Shown: piece after piece, positions 1-8,500 of the stretch
How the letters are laid out: every line of letters starts with the position of its first letter
Numbering within the stretch: position 1 is the first letter of the stretch
Assembly (NCBI GenBank): GCA_002753565.1
Contig: PEAM01000022.1
Span: 1-64,000, forward strand
DNA: 64,000 nt
Source of the DNA: Magnetococcales bacterium
GTDB taxonomy: Bacteria; Pseudomonadota; Magnetococcia; Magnetococcales; JADFYX01
Direction: 5' to 3'
Notes under the pieces: generated by a model
What the model was told of the DNA's origin: nothing
What the model saw: the letters and a program-made list of their open reading frames with translations, nothing else
Databases searched by the model: none
Position numbers and translations under genes: made by a program

Positions 1-47
1 GGCTACGAACCAAAAGGTCGGACGTTCGAATCGTTCCGGGCGCGCCA
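1..47 (+). tRNA. tRNA-Arg(ACG), 3' part only
   Basis: The window opens inside a tRNA. The anticodon loop CTACGAA (anticodon ACG) is followed by the 3' half of the anticodon stem, a variable loop, a T-arm (GGACG / TTCGAAT / CGTTC) and an acceptor strand ending in an encoded CCA at 45-47. The 5' half lies outside the window. Confidence 0.85.
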
Positions 48-54
48 TAAAATC

Positions 55-88
55 AATGACTTAGCTGGAAACGGCTAGGTCATTTTTT
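55..88 (+). terminator. Rho-independent terminator of the tRNA-Arg gene
   Basis: Stem AATGACTTAGC pairs with GCTAGGTCATT (one G-T wobble) across a short loop and runs into a T tract at 83-88, eight bases after the tRNA CCA. Confidence 0.8.
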
Positions 89-181
89 GTTTGAGTGACC
101 TATAAGTGACCACGAAACATGCAAAACCATGATAGGCGGTGACACTCCCCACACCGCTATTCCTACCAGGGGTCGCGTTTC

Positions 182-331
182 TGTTACCCGATTCCTGTCT
201 TGGCACAGTTTACGACTCTCTTGTCACCAGCAGCAAACGGGGTATAGCGGGAAGTGGCGGGATATAGCGGGAAGTTTCTTGTCACTACCGGGAGATTTCA
301 GCGTGTCGTGCGGAGAAGCTCTCTTGTCATC
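182..331 (+). repeat. Phage right-end transposase-binding repeats
   Basis: The terminal 24-mer at 182-205 (TGTTACCCGATT..) resembles the inverted terminus at 44181-44204. Internal copies TCTCTTGTCACC (217-228), TTTCTTGTCACT (275-286) and TCTCTTGTCATC (320-331) lie in the same orientation. A direct repeat ATAGCGGGAAGT occurs twice between 240 and 275. In Mu the right end carries three MuA sites in one orientation, and this layout matches. The last copy overlaps the stop codon of dcm. Confidence 0.65.
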
Positions 332-1523
332 ACCGATAAAAATCTAGCCAAAACTCCTCCCAGAAATTTGCTGTCACCGGAGCGTTTGACGTTTTCATAA
401 TAACTCGTCCGATCAACTCCGGGATCTGCGGAACCACGGCGTTGCCCAGGGCCTTCAGCCGTCCGACCCTGTTCTTGCGCTGTCCGTCCTTATCTCCCGG
501 TATCCTTGTGGTCACTCTTGGAACTCCCCATTCCCAAGATCCGTCCAACCACGAGGAAATCCCATCATACCCTCGACCCAGTCCGGGTTCAAGCGGCCAT
601 TGTTGGTCGGGTCTGCCGCCGTTACCATCTCGTTGAGCGGTCTGGAGTTCCGCTTCAGCGATTTCTGAGAGACTTTGCCGGACCGATGATCTCGAGATAA
701 TGGGGTCGGCCACATGGTCAAAGCCACCGCATCCTCCAACCGGCCCCTTGCTCCCGTTCCTTCCAGGCGTTTGCTGCCGATCCGCAGCTTGTGCGTCATA
801 CCGTCCCCGCAGCGTGGAGTCGGCCAGAGCTGACCCTGAACCGCACCCAATAGAGTCTGGCCACGTTTGCCGTCCGGCTGATTCACACCCTGCTTGGCTA
901 TGGCGGCTGTTGGTGTAGGCCATGTCTTGGGCATTCTTACCTGTGCCGCCAATGATTGAGCGCACCGATCGGTCCGATCCCCCATTCGTTTCAAGAATGT
1001 TGTCTGACCCTCTCCTTTTGCCGTATCGCTTGCCCGTGGCGTGAGCCACAATCCAGATCCGGTCCCTCTGGTGAGGCGCACCAACGGCGGAAGCTGGTAT
1101 ACAGTGCCATTCCGCGTCATACCCGAGCGACCATAGATTTTGCAGCACGATGACAAGCCCTTTAGAGCGCAGGGCGGCGACATTTTCGATGATGACCCAC
1201 TCAGGCCCCACTTCTTTAATAAGGCGGGCGAACTCGAACCAGAGCCCGGATCGTTTGCCGGAAAGCCCGGCTCCGAGACCGGCATTGGAGATGTCTTGGC
1301 AGGGGAATCCGCCACAGATAAGATCGATTGGTCCAACTTCCTTTTCAAGCTGCTCACCAGTCAACTCCAGTACATCTTTATAGATGGGAATCCCCGGCCA
1401 GTGCTTGGCAAGTACCTGGCGAGGGAATTCCTCTTTTTCACAAAATGCCACCGTGGCCATCCCGGCCCTTTCCAGGCCGAGAGAAAAACCGCCGATGCCG
1501 GAGAAGAGATCAAGAACCCTCAT
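330..1523 (-). CDS. dcm: DNA (cytosine-5) methyltransferase, phage-encoded
   Basis: This 397-residue protein should methylate the C5 of cytosine in a specific duplex target and is likely part of the phage's protection against host restriction. Visible C5-MTase motifs in order are the SAM-binding DLFSGIGGF near the N-terminus, the catalytic GGFPCQ with Cys at about 75, ENV at about 113, HQRDRIW at about 151, and a C-terminal GNAVVPQ at about 360. The stretch between about 160 and 340, the target-recognition region, is low in obvious structure and rich in G, R, S and Q. It is the last gene of the prophage and ends on the third right-end repeat. A long second ORF overlaps it in the +1 frame (512-1357). 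Confidence 0.93.
   Translation of the reverse strand: MRVLDLFSGIGGFSLGLERAGMATVAFCEKEEFPRQVLAKHWPGIPIYKDVLELTGEQLEKEVGPIDLICGGFPCQDISNAGLGAGLSGKRSGLWFEFARLIKEVGPEWVIIENVAALRSKGLVIVLQNLWSLGYDAEWHCIPASAVGAPHQRDRIWIVAHATGKRYGKRRGSDNILETNGGSDRSVRSIIGGTGKNAQDMAYTNSRHSQAGCESAGRQTWPDSIGCGSGSALADSTLRGRYDAQAADRQQTPGRNGSKGPVGGCGGFDHVADPIISRSSVRQSLSEIAEAELQTAQRDGNGGRPDQQWPLEPGLGRGYDGISSWLDGSWEWGVPRVTTRIPGDKDGQRKNRVGRLKALGNAVVPQIPELIGRVIMKTSNAPVTANFWEEFWLDFYR
512..1357 (-). CDS. Possible dual-coding ORF inside dcm (+1 frame)
   Basis: This 281-codon ORF starts with ATG and lies wholly inside dcm, shifted by one base. Its product does not look random. It has a Ser/Pro-rich N-terminus (SPAKTSPMP..), a block ending GTVYQLPPLV, repeated W-P-T-P units (LTPRASD, WPTPTAA, WPTPRCGD, WPTPLSRD) and a C-terminal LNPDWVEGMMGFPRGWT. 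From memory, such WPTP/LNPxWVE proteins recur among phage ORFs, either separate from or next to C5 methylases. The DNA for methylase motif GFPCQDIS reads SPAKTSP in this frame. It may be truly translated or only a by-product of the conserved dcm sequence; I cannot tell without comparative data. Confidence 0.4.
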   Translation of the reverse strand: MSSLKRKLDQSILSVADSPAKTSPMPVSEPGFPANDPGSGSSSPALLKKWGLSGSSSKMSPPCALKGLSSCCKIYGRSGMTRNGTVYQLPPLVRLTRGTGSGLWLTPRASDTAKGEGQTTFLKRMGDRTDRCAQSLAAQVRMPKTWPTPTAAIAKQGVNQPDGKRGQTLLGAVQGQLWPTPRCGDGMTHKLRIGSKRLEGTGARGRLEDAVALTMWPTPLSRDHRSGKVSQKSLKRNSRPLNEMVTAADPTNNGRLNPDWVEGMMGFPRGWTDLGNGEFQE

Positions 1524-1529
1524 CCTTAT

Positions 1530-1760
1530 TTAAGGCCCTGCAATAAAATCCAGATATTCATCAGCCTGGACAAAATCTTGTTCGATAAATGTCAAACTGT
1601 TCAAAATATCTCCACTTCGAGGGGTGATCTCATTGTCTGCTTCCACTTCGACATTCCTATGCTCTTGGATTGCTTTCCGAAGGGTTTGAATGCCACGAAT
1701 CCCACTATCTATCCGCACTCTGGCACTATTTACCACCCGCGTTTCAGTATTATTTGCCAT
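1530..1760 (-). CDS. Small phage protein of unknown function (76 aa)
   Basis: I do not recognise the family. The start ATG at 1760 is chosen because a good GAAGGAG Shine-Dalgarno lies just upstream; an in-frame upstream extension lacks one. The protein is hydrophilic and probably helical, with no cysteines or membrane segment. It sits between the zinc-ribbon microprotein and dcm, six bases from dcm, so it is part of the DNA-modification cassette and co-transcribed with it. Confidence 0.7.
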   Translation of the reverse strand: MANNTETRVVNSARVRIDSGIRGIQTLRKAIQEHRNVEVEADNEITPRSGDILNSLTFIEQDFVQADEYLDFIAGP

Positions 1761-1771
1761 GCTTACTCCTT

Positions 1772-1915
1772 CTATTTTGCACACTCTTCGCAACACCCGT
1801 CATCATCACCAGCGCAGGCATCACAAGTGATGGCAAAACAATCCGGGCACTCGAAAATATCTCCAGAGCTGCTGTGTTCAGCCCCACATCCATCGCATTC
1901 AAATTTATCTTCCAT
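1772..1915 (-). CDS. Cysteine-rich zinc-ribbon microprotein (47 aa)
   Basis: ATG at 1915 follows the Dam stop codon directly, and the end of the dam gene supplies a strong AGGAGGT ribosome site. The product is acidic and holds nine cysteines in CxxC-type pairs (CDGC, CPDC, CDAC, CEEC), so it should bind one or two zinc ions. It is too short to judge function. It differs from the Com-like protein on the other side of dam, so dam is bracketed by two small zinc-binding proteins. It could be a translational or DNA-binding regulator of the following genes; that is inference. Confidence 0.7.
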   Translation of the reverse strand: MEDKFECDGCGAEHSSSGDIFECPDCFAITCDACAGDDDGCCEECAK

Positions 1916-2719
1916 CTACGAAACCTCCTGATTATAGTTACTGATCAACACCTCATCAGCCTTTTTGGTCCCGGCCCGAGAAAGGCTGTATTGAGTTTGC
2001 ACTTTTTGAATTTCAAACCCGGCAAACACCTCCCGAACACCTGGCGTATCGTTGAGACTCAAAAGAAACTTCCCTTTGATATTCGCCAGAATCACCGCCA
2101 ATTTAGCAAAGTCTTCCCGGCTGAAAATCCCTTTGCCGTAGTAGTTTTCACAATCCCAATAGGGTGGGTCCAAATAGAACAACGTTTGCGGTCGGTCGTA
2201 GCGGGTGATGATGTCGGCATAGGGCAGTTGCTCGATATAGCATCGCGAAAGCCGCAGATGGGCGGCACTCAACTCCTCCTCGATACGCAACAAATTCAGC
2301 TTGGGAGGTCTCGTAGTGGCATAGCCGAAAGTGGGTTTTCCGCTGATTCGACCGGCAAAGGCACTCTTCTGTATATAATAGAAGCGAGCAGCCCTCTGGA
2401 TATCGGTCAGGGTGACAGGATCAGCTTTCAACAGCCGTTTAAACTCCCCTCTGGATATCAACGCCCATTTAAACCAGCGTAAAAACTCTTCCAAATGATG
2501 CTGCAAAACTCGATAAAGGGTGATGACATCGCCGTTAATGTCGTTGATTACTTCTACCTCCGACGGTGGTTTGCGAAAAAGCACCTGTGCGCCACCAGCG
2601 AATGGTTCGACATAACATTGATGCTCCGGCAATCTAGCCACAATGGTCTTGGCCAGCTTGTATTTCCCACCGACCCAGCCCGTCAAAGGGCTTTTAACCT
2701 GTTCTCTCATGATGTTCAT
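1916..2719 (-). CDS. dam: DNA adenine methylase, Dam/D12 class
   Basis: This 267-residue N6-adenine methyltransferase probably modifies phage DNA. The D12 class is shown by the N-terminal GWVGGKYKL, the SAM motif FAGGAQVLF at about 40-48, and the catalytic DPPY at about 184-187. Alternative start codons lie at 2719 and 2710. Both lie inside the end of the Com-like gene, as mom lies behind com in Mu. Here the Mom position is taken by an adenine methylase. Target specificity (GATC or other) cannot be read from the sequence. Confidence 0.92.
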   Translation of the reverse strand: MNIMREQVKSPLTGWVGGKYKLAKTIVARLPEHQCYVEPFAGGAQVLFRKPPSEVEVINDINGDVITLYRVLQHHLEEFLRWFKWALISRGEFKRLLKADPVTLTDIQRAARFYYIQKSAFAGRISGKPTFGYATTRPPKLNLLRIEEELSAAHLRLSRCYIEQLPYADIITRYDRPQTLFYLDPPYWDCENYYGKGIFSREDFAKLAVILANIKGKFLLSLNDTPGVREVFAGFEIQKVQTQYSLSRAGTKKADEVLISNYNQEVS

Positions 2720-2867
2720 TTCCCTGACGCTCCAGGCGCTCGGGTATTGGACTCTCGGTCCTGATTTGACTGATCGTCCGACAACGCGGACACTTTATTT
2801 CCAACTGATTACAACGACCTTTGGCTAGCAACTTATTACACTGACCGCAACGTATTTCCTCCAGCAT
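2694..2867 (-). CDS. com: Com-like zinc-binding translational regulator (57 aa)
   Basis: The product begins MLEEIRCGQCNKLLAKG and has two CxxC knuckles (C7/C10 and C26/C29, the latter in IKCPRC), the pattern of Mu Com (IRCxxCNKLL ... IxCPRC). In Mu, Com binds mom mRNA and opens its ribosome site so that the overlapping mom gene is translated. Here the com 3' end overlaps the start of the dam-type methylase by 17-26 bases, so it probably has the same job with dam as target. No clear Shine-Dalgarno precedes com itself. Inferred from motif match and overlap. Confidence 0.85.
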   Translation of the reverse strand: MLEEIRCGQCNKLLAKGRCNQLEIKCPRCRTISQIRTESPIPERLERQGNEHHERTG

Positions 2868-2970
2868 GATTCTTGCTCACTGATTCTTGCCGTGTTCAAG
2901 CACGGCAGGGCGACTTTGTCGGCAGGTTAGTGGCCTGCGGTTCGGGGCGCAGCCGCGCCCCGTCCCCCAT
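2868..2970 (-). promoter_or_regulatory. Hairpin-rich leader between tail genes and com
   Basis: Three strong dyads lie in about 100 bases: GGGGCGCGGCTGCGCCCC, GCAGG..CCTGC, and TGCCGTGCTTGAACACGGCA (minus-strand sense). None has a U tract, so they are not standard terminators. They separate the tail-fibre operon from the modification cassette and could be a leaky terminator, a processing site, or the control region for com, as Pmom is in Mu. Confidence 0.45.
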
Positions 2971-3408
2971 TTACCAGGTGAACGTCGTGATCTCTTCCAT
3001 GGTTTCCAGGCTTACTACCTCCTGTTCTGCCTCATCACTAGCTTGGCGGATCAACTCCCGTTCGGTGTAAACATCCTGCAGGGTGGTGGTGCCGTTCAAA
3101 ACATCCCGCTCACGGGCACGCTCCACCTTCCAGTCGGTATCGGCGATCCGTTGGGCGGCCTCGGTTTTGATGCGGGTGGTGAGAGCTTGTTTTGCATCAT
3201 CCAAAACAGCCGCTTCCTTGTCAGCAGCCGACTGAGCATCAATAGCCTTGACCTCCTCATCGGTCACCCCGTCGTAGCGATCCTCAACCACACCATCCAC
3301 CAATCGAAAACGGTGGCCCAGTTGGGATTCGACAGGAAGATCGTATTGACCCTCCTCAGATATGGTTCCCCATTCAGTACTGTGTGAAAAATCGATTTTT
3401 GCTGGCAT
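2971..3408 (-). CDS. Probable tail-fibre assembly or fibre-associated protein
   Basis: A 145-residue acidic, largely helical protein with a long charged central region. A stretch reading IADTDWKVERARERD resembles the TDW block common near the end of phage tail-fibre assembly chaperones; this is a weak match. It is the last gene of the tail operon, directly after the 447-aa fibre-like protein, which is the usual place for a fibre chaperone. A good ribosome site (GGAAG) precedes ATG 3408. Confidence 0.6.
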   Translation of the reverse strand: MPAKIDFSHSTEWGTISEEGQYDLPVESQLGHRFRLVDGVVEDRYDGVTDEEVKAIDAQSAADKEAAVLDDAKQALTTRIKTEAAQRIADTDWKVERARERDVLNGTTTLQDVYTERELIRQASDEAEQEVVSLETMEEITTFTW

Positions 3409-3411
3409 GAC

Positions 3412-4755
3412 TTAGCTTCCTCCCAGAATCGGAACGATGAACGGGTAATTTGTGGATGTGTAGGCGCTATCCAGAAGTTGACTGCCAAAGTCTGGGATTT
3501 TGCCCGACATATTGGCTTTATCCGCGATGTCTCGGAATATGAGTGCTGGATCGATATGGCTGGAACTCATCCCGGCGCCACTGTCGGCATCGATGCTTTG
3601 AGTCATCAAAAAACCCTTTTCACGGATAGGCACAAATGAGCGACCATTAGAACTATCCTGATGCTGTAGATAGGCATACTGACCATCTGACACACGAATC
3701 AGGAATACTTCAGCCCCACCGCCGTAATAGTAATAAGGCTGATAGGTCAGGATATATTTGCCGTCATTGGAGATCTGAAAACGGACCCCATAATGGCTCC
3801 CCTGTTCCGCTCCATAAGCTGTGGTGGTTGAAAGAGTATGAGTAGTCTCCTTGGTGTAGCTTCCTGCTCCATCAGGGGTGAAACGGTCCAACATGCCATA
3901 AGAACTGGGAGCCATACGGACGATGATGATTTTTCCATCATCACAAGGAACTACTACGGCTCGGTAGTAACTCTCGATGTTGCTGGCGTCATTGGCGGTC
4001 CAGTCGAAGGTGGTATGGTTGGCTTCATCAATGTTATCGAACCAACTACGGCGATCATCGGCATCAACATTGATAGGATCAACATCGGTGTAAATATGGA
4101 GCCGCATGGCAGTACTGGCGGCAGTGTTTTCATTGATTACCAATGTGCGGGTTTTTTCGTTATAACCGATCATTCCCCATTTATTGCGGGTGCCGTAGCC
4201 GTTCTGGTTATAAAATTTGGAATTGGTCCAGGCGATGTGATTCCCCTCATAACTCATTCGATAGCTCATAGCTACCGATCGGGGGGAGATAGCGGCATAC
4301 TGGTTCTCCATAAATAGAGCCAAATTTTTATTGGTTTGATTGTTAACCCAGACCCCGACATTGCGTAACGCCATACCTGAAGCGGTTTGATGACGACCAA
4401 TCATCGTACCATCCGGACCAACTCCAAGAGCAATATGGCCTATATGACCACATCGAGAAGTCAGATTGCCGTAGGAGCTGGAGCTTGTGCCCGGCCCACT
4501 GTCCGTTTGACCCCACTGATAATGGATGTTAAAAAACTCAGTAGCATTGTTACTTGTTGTTTCTTGATGGTATGTATCAGCCATATAGTTTTTCCGAGCC
4601 ATCTCTTGGAGATAGTGATTGTAAACCACTGTGCCCCAATAGCTGGATGAATTTACACTTACCACGGCAAAAGCCGGTTTTTTCCAAGGATCGAGAATTT
4701 CCCGAGCTACTTTACGACTGAGTTGCTGAATGGCATTGAATGAGAGGATATCCAT
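3412..4755 (-). CDS. Probable tail fibre / receptor-binding protein
   Basis: This 447-residue protein is rich in Tyr, Ser, Thr, Asn and Gly and poor in charged clusters, as beta-rich distal fibre domains often are. I recognise no domain. It starts with an amphipathic N-terminus (LSFNAIQQLSRKVAREILD), then repeated WTN, YYYYGGG and similar aromatic motifs. Its place between the repeat-bearing fibre shaft and the small chaperone candidate suggests it binds the host surface. Strong GGAGGT ribosome site before ATG 4755. Confidence 0.6.
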   Translation of the reverse strand: MDILSFNAIQQLSRKVAREILDPWKKPAFAVVSVNSSSYWGTVVYNHYLQEMARKNYMADTYHQETTSNNATEFFNIHYQWGQTDSGPGTSSSSYGNLTSRCGHIGHIALGVGPDGTMIGRHQTASGMALRNVGVWVNNQTNKNLALFMENQYAAISPRSVAMSYRMSYEGNHIAWTNSKFYNQNGYGTRNKWGMIGYNEKTRTLVINENTAASTAMRLHIYTDVDPINVDADDRRSWFDNIDEANHTTFDWTANDASNIESYYRAVVVPCDDGKIIIVRMAPSSYGMLDRFTPDGAGSYTKETTHTLSTTTAYGAEQGSHYGVRFQISNDGKYILTYQPYYYYGGGAEVFLIRVSDGQYAYLQHQDSSNGRSFVPIREKGFLMTQSIDADSGAGMSSSHIDPALIFRDIADKANMSGKIPDFGSQLLDSAYTSTNYPFIVPILGGS

Positions 4756-4758
4756 AAA

Positions 4759-5385
4759 TCAAACCTCCGTGATGGACGCGATGCGTCCCTGGTCGTCATA
4801 GGTGAAAGAGTAGTTTTTGTTGTAGGTGATGCCGCCCAACACTAACTGCTCAGAAAAGGAGGTGATGGAGCCGTTGCTGTTGAACACCACATTATCTATG
4901 GTCCGGGGGCCGACGGTGATGGCCATGATTCGCCCCTCGGCATCGTAGGTAATGGCATCAGCGGCAATAGCTCCGGTAAAGAGCGCATCCGGGTAGGCGT
5001 CACCTGCGGCCTGAACGGCGGCCACCTGTTCGACACCTTTGGCGGCAACATTACCGACCTGAGTGGTTCCGGTCGCATTGACCGAATTAACCTGAGCAGC
5101 CCCGGCACTATTGACCGTGCTAACTTGGGTATTACCCTCATCGGTAACGTTGCCGACCTGGGTATTACCCTCACCGGTGACATTGCCAACCTGGGCTGTC
5201 CCTTCAGCCTGGATATTGGCCAGATGGTTCTCGGCGCTGATTTGCAAATCCAGCACCGTGGTACGACCACCGATCAACTCGATGGCTTTTCCCAAATAGG
5301 ATAGATCTTGCGGGGTGGCGTTGGCAGCCAACTCTTCCATTCTGGCCCGCAACGCCTCAACGGCGGGATCAAGGCTTGTACTCAT
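4759..5385 (-). CDS. Tail-fibre shaft protein with ten-residue repeats
   Basis: Residues about 55-125 consist of some seven tandem ten-residue units of the form GNTQVGNVTD or GTTQVGNVAA, a periodicity typical of trimeric coiled or triple-beta fibre shafts. The C-terminal third is a beta-rich domain ending in YSFTYDDQGRIASITEV, reminiscent of YD-type repeats. ATG 5385 is chosen over an upstream TTG because GGGAGT lies nine bases before it. It probably links the baseplate to the receptor-binding protein 3412-4755. Confidence 0.7.
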   Translation of the reverse strand: MSTSLDPAVEALRARMEELAANATPQDLSYLGKAIELIGGRTTVLDLQISAENHLANIQAEGTAQVGNVTGEGNTQVGNVTDEGNTQVSTVNSAGAAQVNSVNATGTTQVGNVAAKGVEQVAAVQAAGDAYPDALFTGAIAADAITYDAEGRIMAITVGPRTIDNVVFNSNGSITSFSEQLVLGGITYNKNYSFTYDDQGRIASITEV

Positions 5386-5391
5386 TAGCAA

Positions 5392-5598
5392 CTACTCCCA
5401 AAGCTGAATTTCAGTTTCAAATAGGTGTCGGGATATCCGTCCACCCATCGTTTGTTGGGTGGCGTCCATCTCTCCAATATCGGTATCAATTCCGCTGATG
5501 GATTCCCGCAACCGGGCCGCATCATCCGGCATCATGTTGTCCGGGTGGGGAAGCGGATAAGCCCGGTTGACGGTTCGATCGTCATGTTCTGCGGCCAT
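5392..5598 (-). CDS. Small tail-region protein (68 aa), unknown
   Basis: Acidic, histidine-containing 68-residue protein without a recognised domain. It lies tightly between the large DUF4815-like protein and the fibre shaft, so it is probably a structural or assembly component. No membrane segment or signal. Confidence 0.55.
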   Translation of the reverse strand: MAAEHDDRTVNRAYPLPHPDNMMPDDAARLRESISGIDTDIGEMDATQQTMGGRISRHLFETEIQLWE

Positions 5599-5599
5599 A

Positions 5600-8500
5600 T
5601 CAGGTCACCACCAAGCGGAAATTCCGGGCGCGTGGGCGATCCAAAGCCGTACCGGAAAGCACCACTTTGGCTCGGGTTTCGGTGGCGGTGTGGCCGGTAA
5701 GGATAAACCGGCGCTCCTCCCAGTTTTCCCCGACCGGCATGCTGCTATCCAACAATACCGGAACCCAGGAACTATCAGCCGCCTGAATGGAGACCGCCAA
5801 TCCTGACTGGCCCGGCAGCCACGCTTCACAGGTAAAGCTGATGGTCCGATCGGCTCCACAAGGAATGGCTCGGGAGATGTAATCGGCAGATTCCGACAGA
5901 TTACCCAGCACCGCCTGCACCCCTGGATAGAGCACTGGGGATCGCCAGTCGGAACCGGAAAGCTCGGCTTTAAGGGCATAACTTCCGGCCAATCGCTGGG
6001 AAAGATTGATCGGCTCTCCGGCCTGAGCCCGAACCGCTTCTCCATCGGCATTATTCAGAGTCAGGGTAATTTCAGTATCAGGGCCGGTTAACTCCACCCC
6101 AGCCAAAGTCAGAAGATCGGATACTTGATCGGCATCAATCTCACCCAGGTCGATGGTTCTGCTGGCTTGGCTGAATTTGGCACCAAGGAGAGTAAAAAAG
6201 AGATCCATATCCTGGTGCGGTGTCCAGGTGGAAGCGTTGGAGCTGGAGAGCAATACCCCGACCTGATACGGCTGGCTGGTGATCCAGGTGGCGCGAGCAG
6301 CATCATATTTGCCCAGTTGGGCGATAGCCACCGCATGATCTCCATCATCGGTGAGCAGGACCAACGCATACTCCCGACCGCCCTCTAACCAGACCGGTTC
6401 CCAGGTGATACGAGTAGTGCCGACCAGGGTGATATCGGTCGCCAGAATCTCGCCGGCCGCCAGAATTTCCTGATTGGGCATACCGACGGTGGTCTCACGG
6501 ATCTGTGCCCTAACCGGGGTAGTGCCGATGGTTTCAAACTGGACATCGACCCCGCCAATATGACGACCTTCATTCAGCACAAACGTTTGTGCCAGCGGAT
6601 CGACCGCATTCCAACGTTGGGTCACTTGGGTCACCACTCGGCGCATCTCCTGAGTGGTAATCTCACCCCGACCGGTATAGGTGGCATCGCCAAAACCGCC
6701 ACCTGCCCCGATAAACTCCACCGACTTCGATCCGGCAGGAATGCCAGCCGGTACGGTAAATTGGCCGGAGAGTTTGCCGTCTGTATCGGTGGGCACGATG
6801 GAGTCTGGGACCACATCGACCCCGTCAAAACGCAATGTATCCAGGGCTTCTTCCGATCCAAAACCGGAAAGCTCAAAGTTGACTGGTTGCTGACGCAGTT
6901 CAGCGGCCTGGGTGGTACGAGAAGCCAATAACTCGGTAGAAATTTGAGTGCTGGTACTACTGCGGCTACCGCTACCCCGAGTCATAGCCCGAGTGACATC
7001 GCTGGCCCAATTGGTAACAGTCTGGGTCCAGCGATCGGTAGCCAAACGTAGAGAAACCCGGGCCGGAAGTGGATCAAACACCTGATAGGGGTTGATCTTC
7101 ATGGAGCCGGTTTTAGCCGGTTGAGTCAGTACCGGCTCCAAGTCAAAATCCAAAATCCAGGGCGAAACCGCCATACCGGCCTCGGCAACACTGGCAGAAA
7201 TCGGCAGCATCAACTCGCCATCAACGATGGCAGCGGTTTGGGCTAACCCCTGATCCCGCATATCATCATCAAGTAATGGATCGACAAATACACCATATTT
7301 GGCTGCCGGGTCGGCAGCATTGGCATCATTACGCAATCGCTCGATGGCTATCAAATCATAGAGGGTACCGATGGCATCACGCATGGACTCGATATCGGCC
7401 ATGGGAATCACCCGAACGGTCACGTCGGAAACGGAAGGTGCACCCCGCCAGTTTTGATCCAGGGAGGCCAGAGCGGTCTGGCCCCGTGGCACAGTCGGTT
7501 TAGGTGGTGTGTAGGCGTGAGAGAGTCCCTCGACACGTCGAACCTGGCCGTCACGATCCAGGGTAATCAGATCCACCCGAGGCAACCGCCACTGGTAGTC
7601 GATCATCACCAAGGTGCCATCCACAGCACCGCTTACGGTCAATCCATCCTCATCTACCAGGGTCGGTGGGATCTGGGTCCGGTAGTGATAGACCACGTCG
7701 TAGCTGGAGCCAGGGGCCGGTTCATCACCACCCAAAGACCAATCCACATGATCACCGCTACGGATATAATTGGTCCCTTGAACAAAAACGGTTGCGCCTT
7801 GGGTGATTGAGACAATCTCCAAAACCGCTGCATCCGGTAGCTGATCGCTGGCTCCAGAATAACCACCATGGGTCAAGGTGACCGATTTTTCCGCCGTAAT
7901 GTCGACGACCGAGATGGACTCTACCGGCGCATGATTGAGATCAATCCGCATATCACCGTTGCCGTCCGGGGCAAAATGGTGTGGCTCGGAGAGAATGGTG
8001 GCCAGTGTCGGATTATCGTCTGTAATCAGTCGCAATGCCCGAGGCAGTTCCAACTCGTAACCGTCGATATGGGCCTTACCCTCACCGACACTCACTACCT
8101 GACGACCCCCATCGCCGGAGATCACCCGAACCCGAAGCCCCTCAACCACATAACTGCCGTTGGACTCCCGATCATAACGGGCCAGGGCCGTGGTCACACT
8201 ATCCAGTTGCGGCGGTGGCGCTTTAACCAGCAGTGTGCCGTCGATCAGGGTATGGATCGGATAAAAATACCCTTCACCACCATCCCCTTCTACCCCCCAG
8301 ACCAGACGGATCTGCAAACGAGCAGCCCCCGGCTCCTGGTAGTTTCGAGTACCGACGGCGGGATCACGCAGATTAGAGTCCTCTAACTCGGTAATAACCA
8401 CTTCCTGATAATAGACACCGACCAACACAGTACCGATCATGGCCGGATTGAGGAGTGCGCCATCCACATCATGGGCACGGCCTCGAAGGTAGACCGTACC

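Noticed and set aside
1-181. tRNA-Arg as an integrase attachment site for the element.
   Set aside because: The element encodes a DDE transposase and no tyrosine integrase, and the tRNA 3' end is not repeated at the other side.
1140-1931. Several plus-strand ORFs of 60-270 codons across the prophage (for example 1140-1931 and 1670-2482).
   Set aside because: They lie antisense to clear methylase and structural genes, have no ribosome sites and no protein-like patterns.
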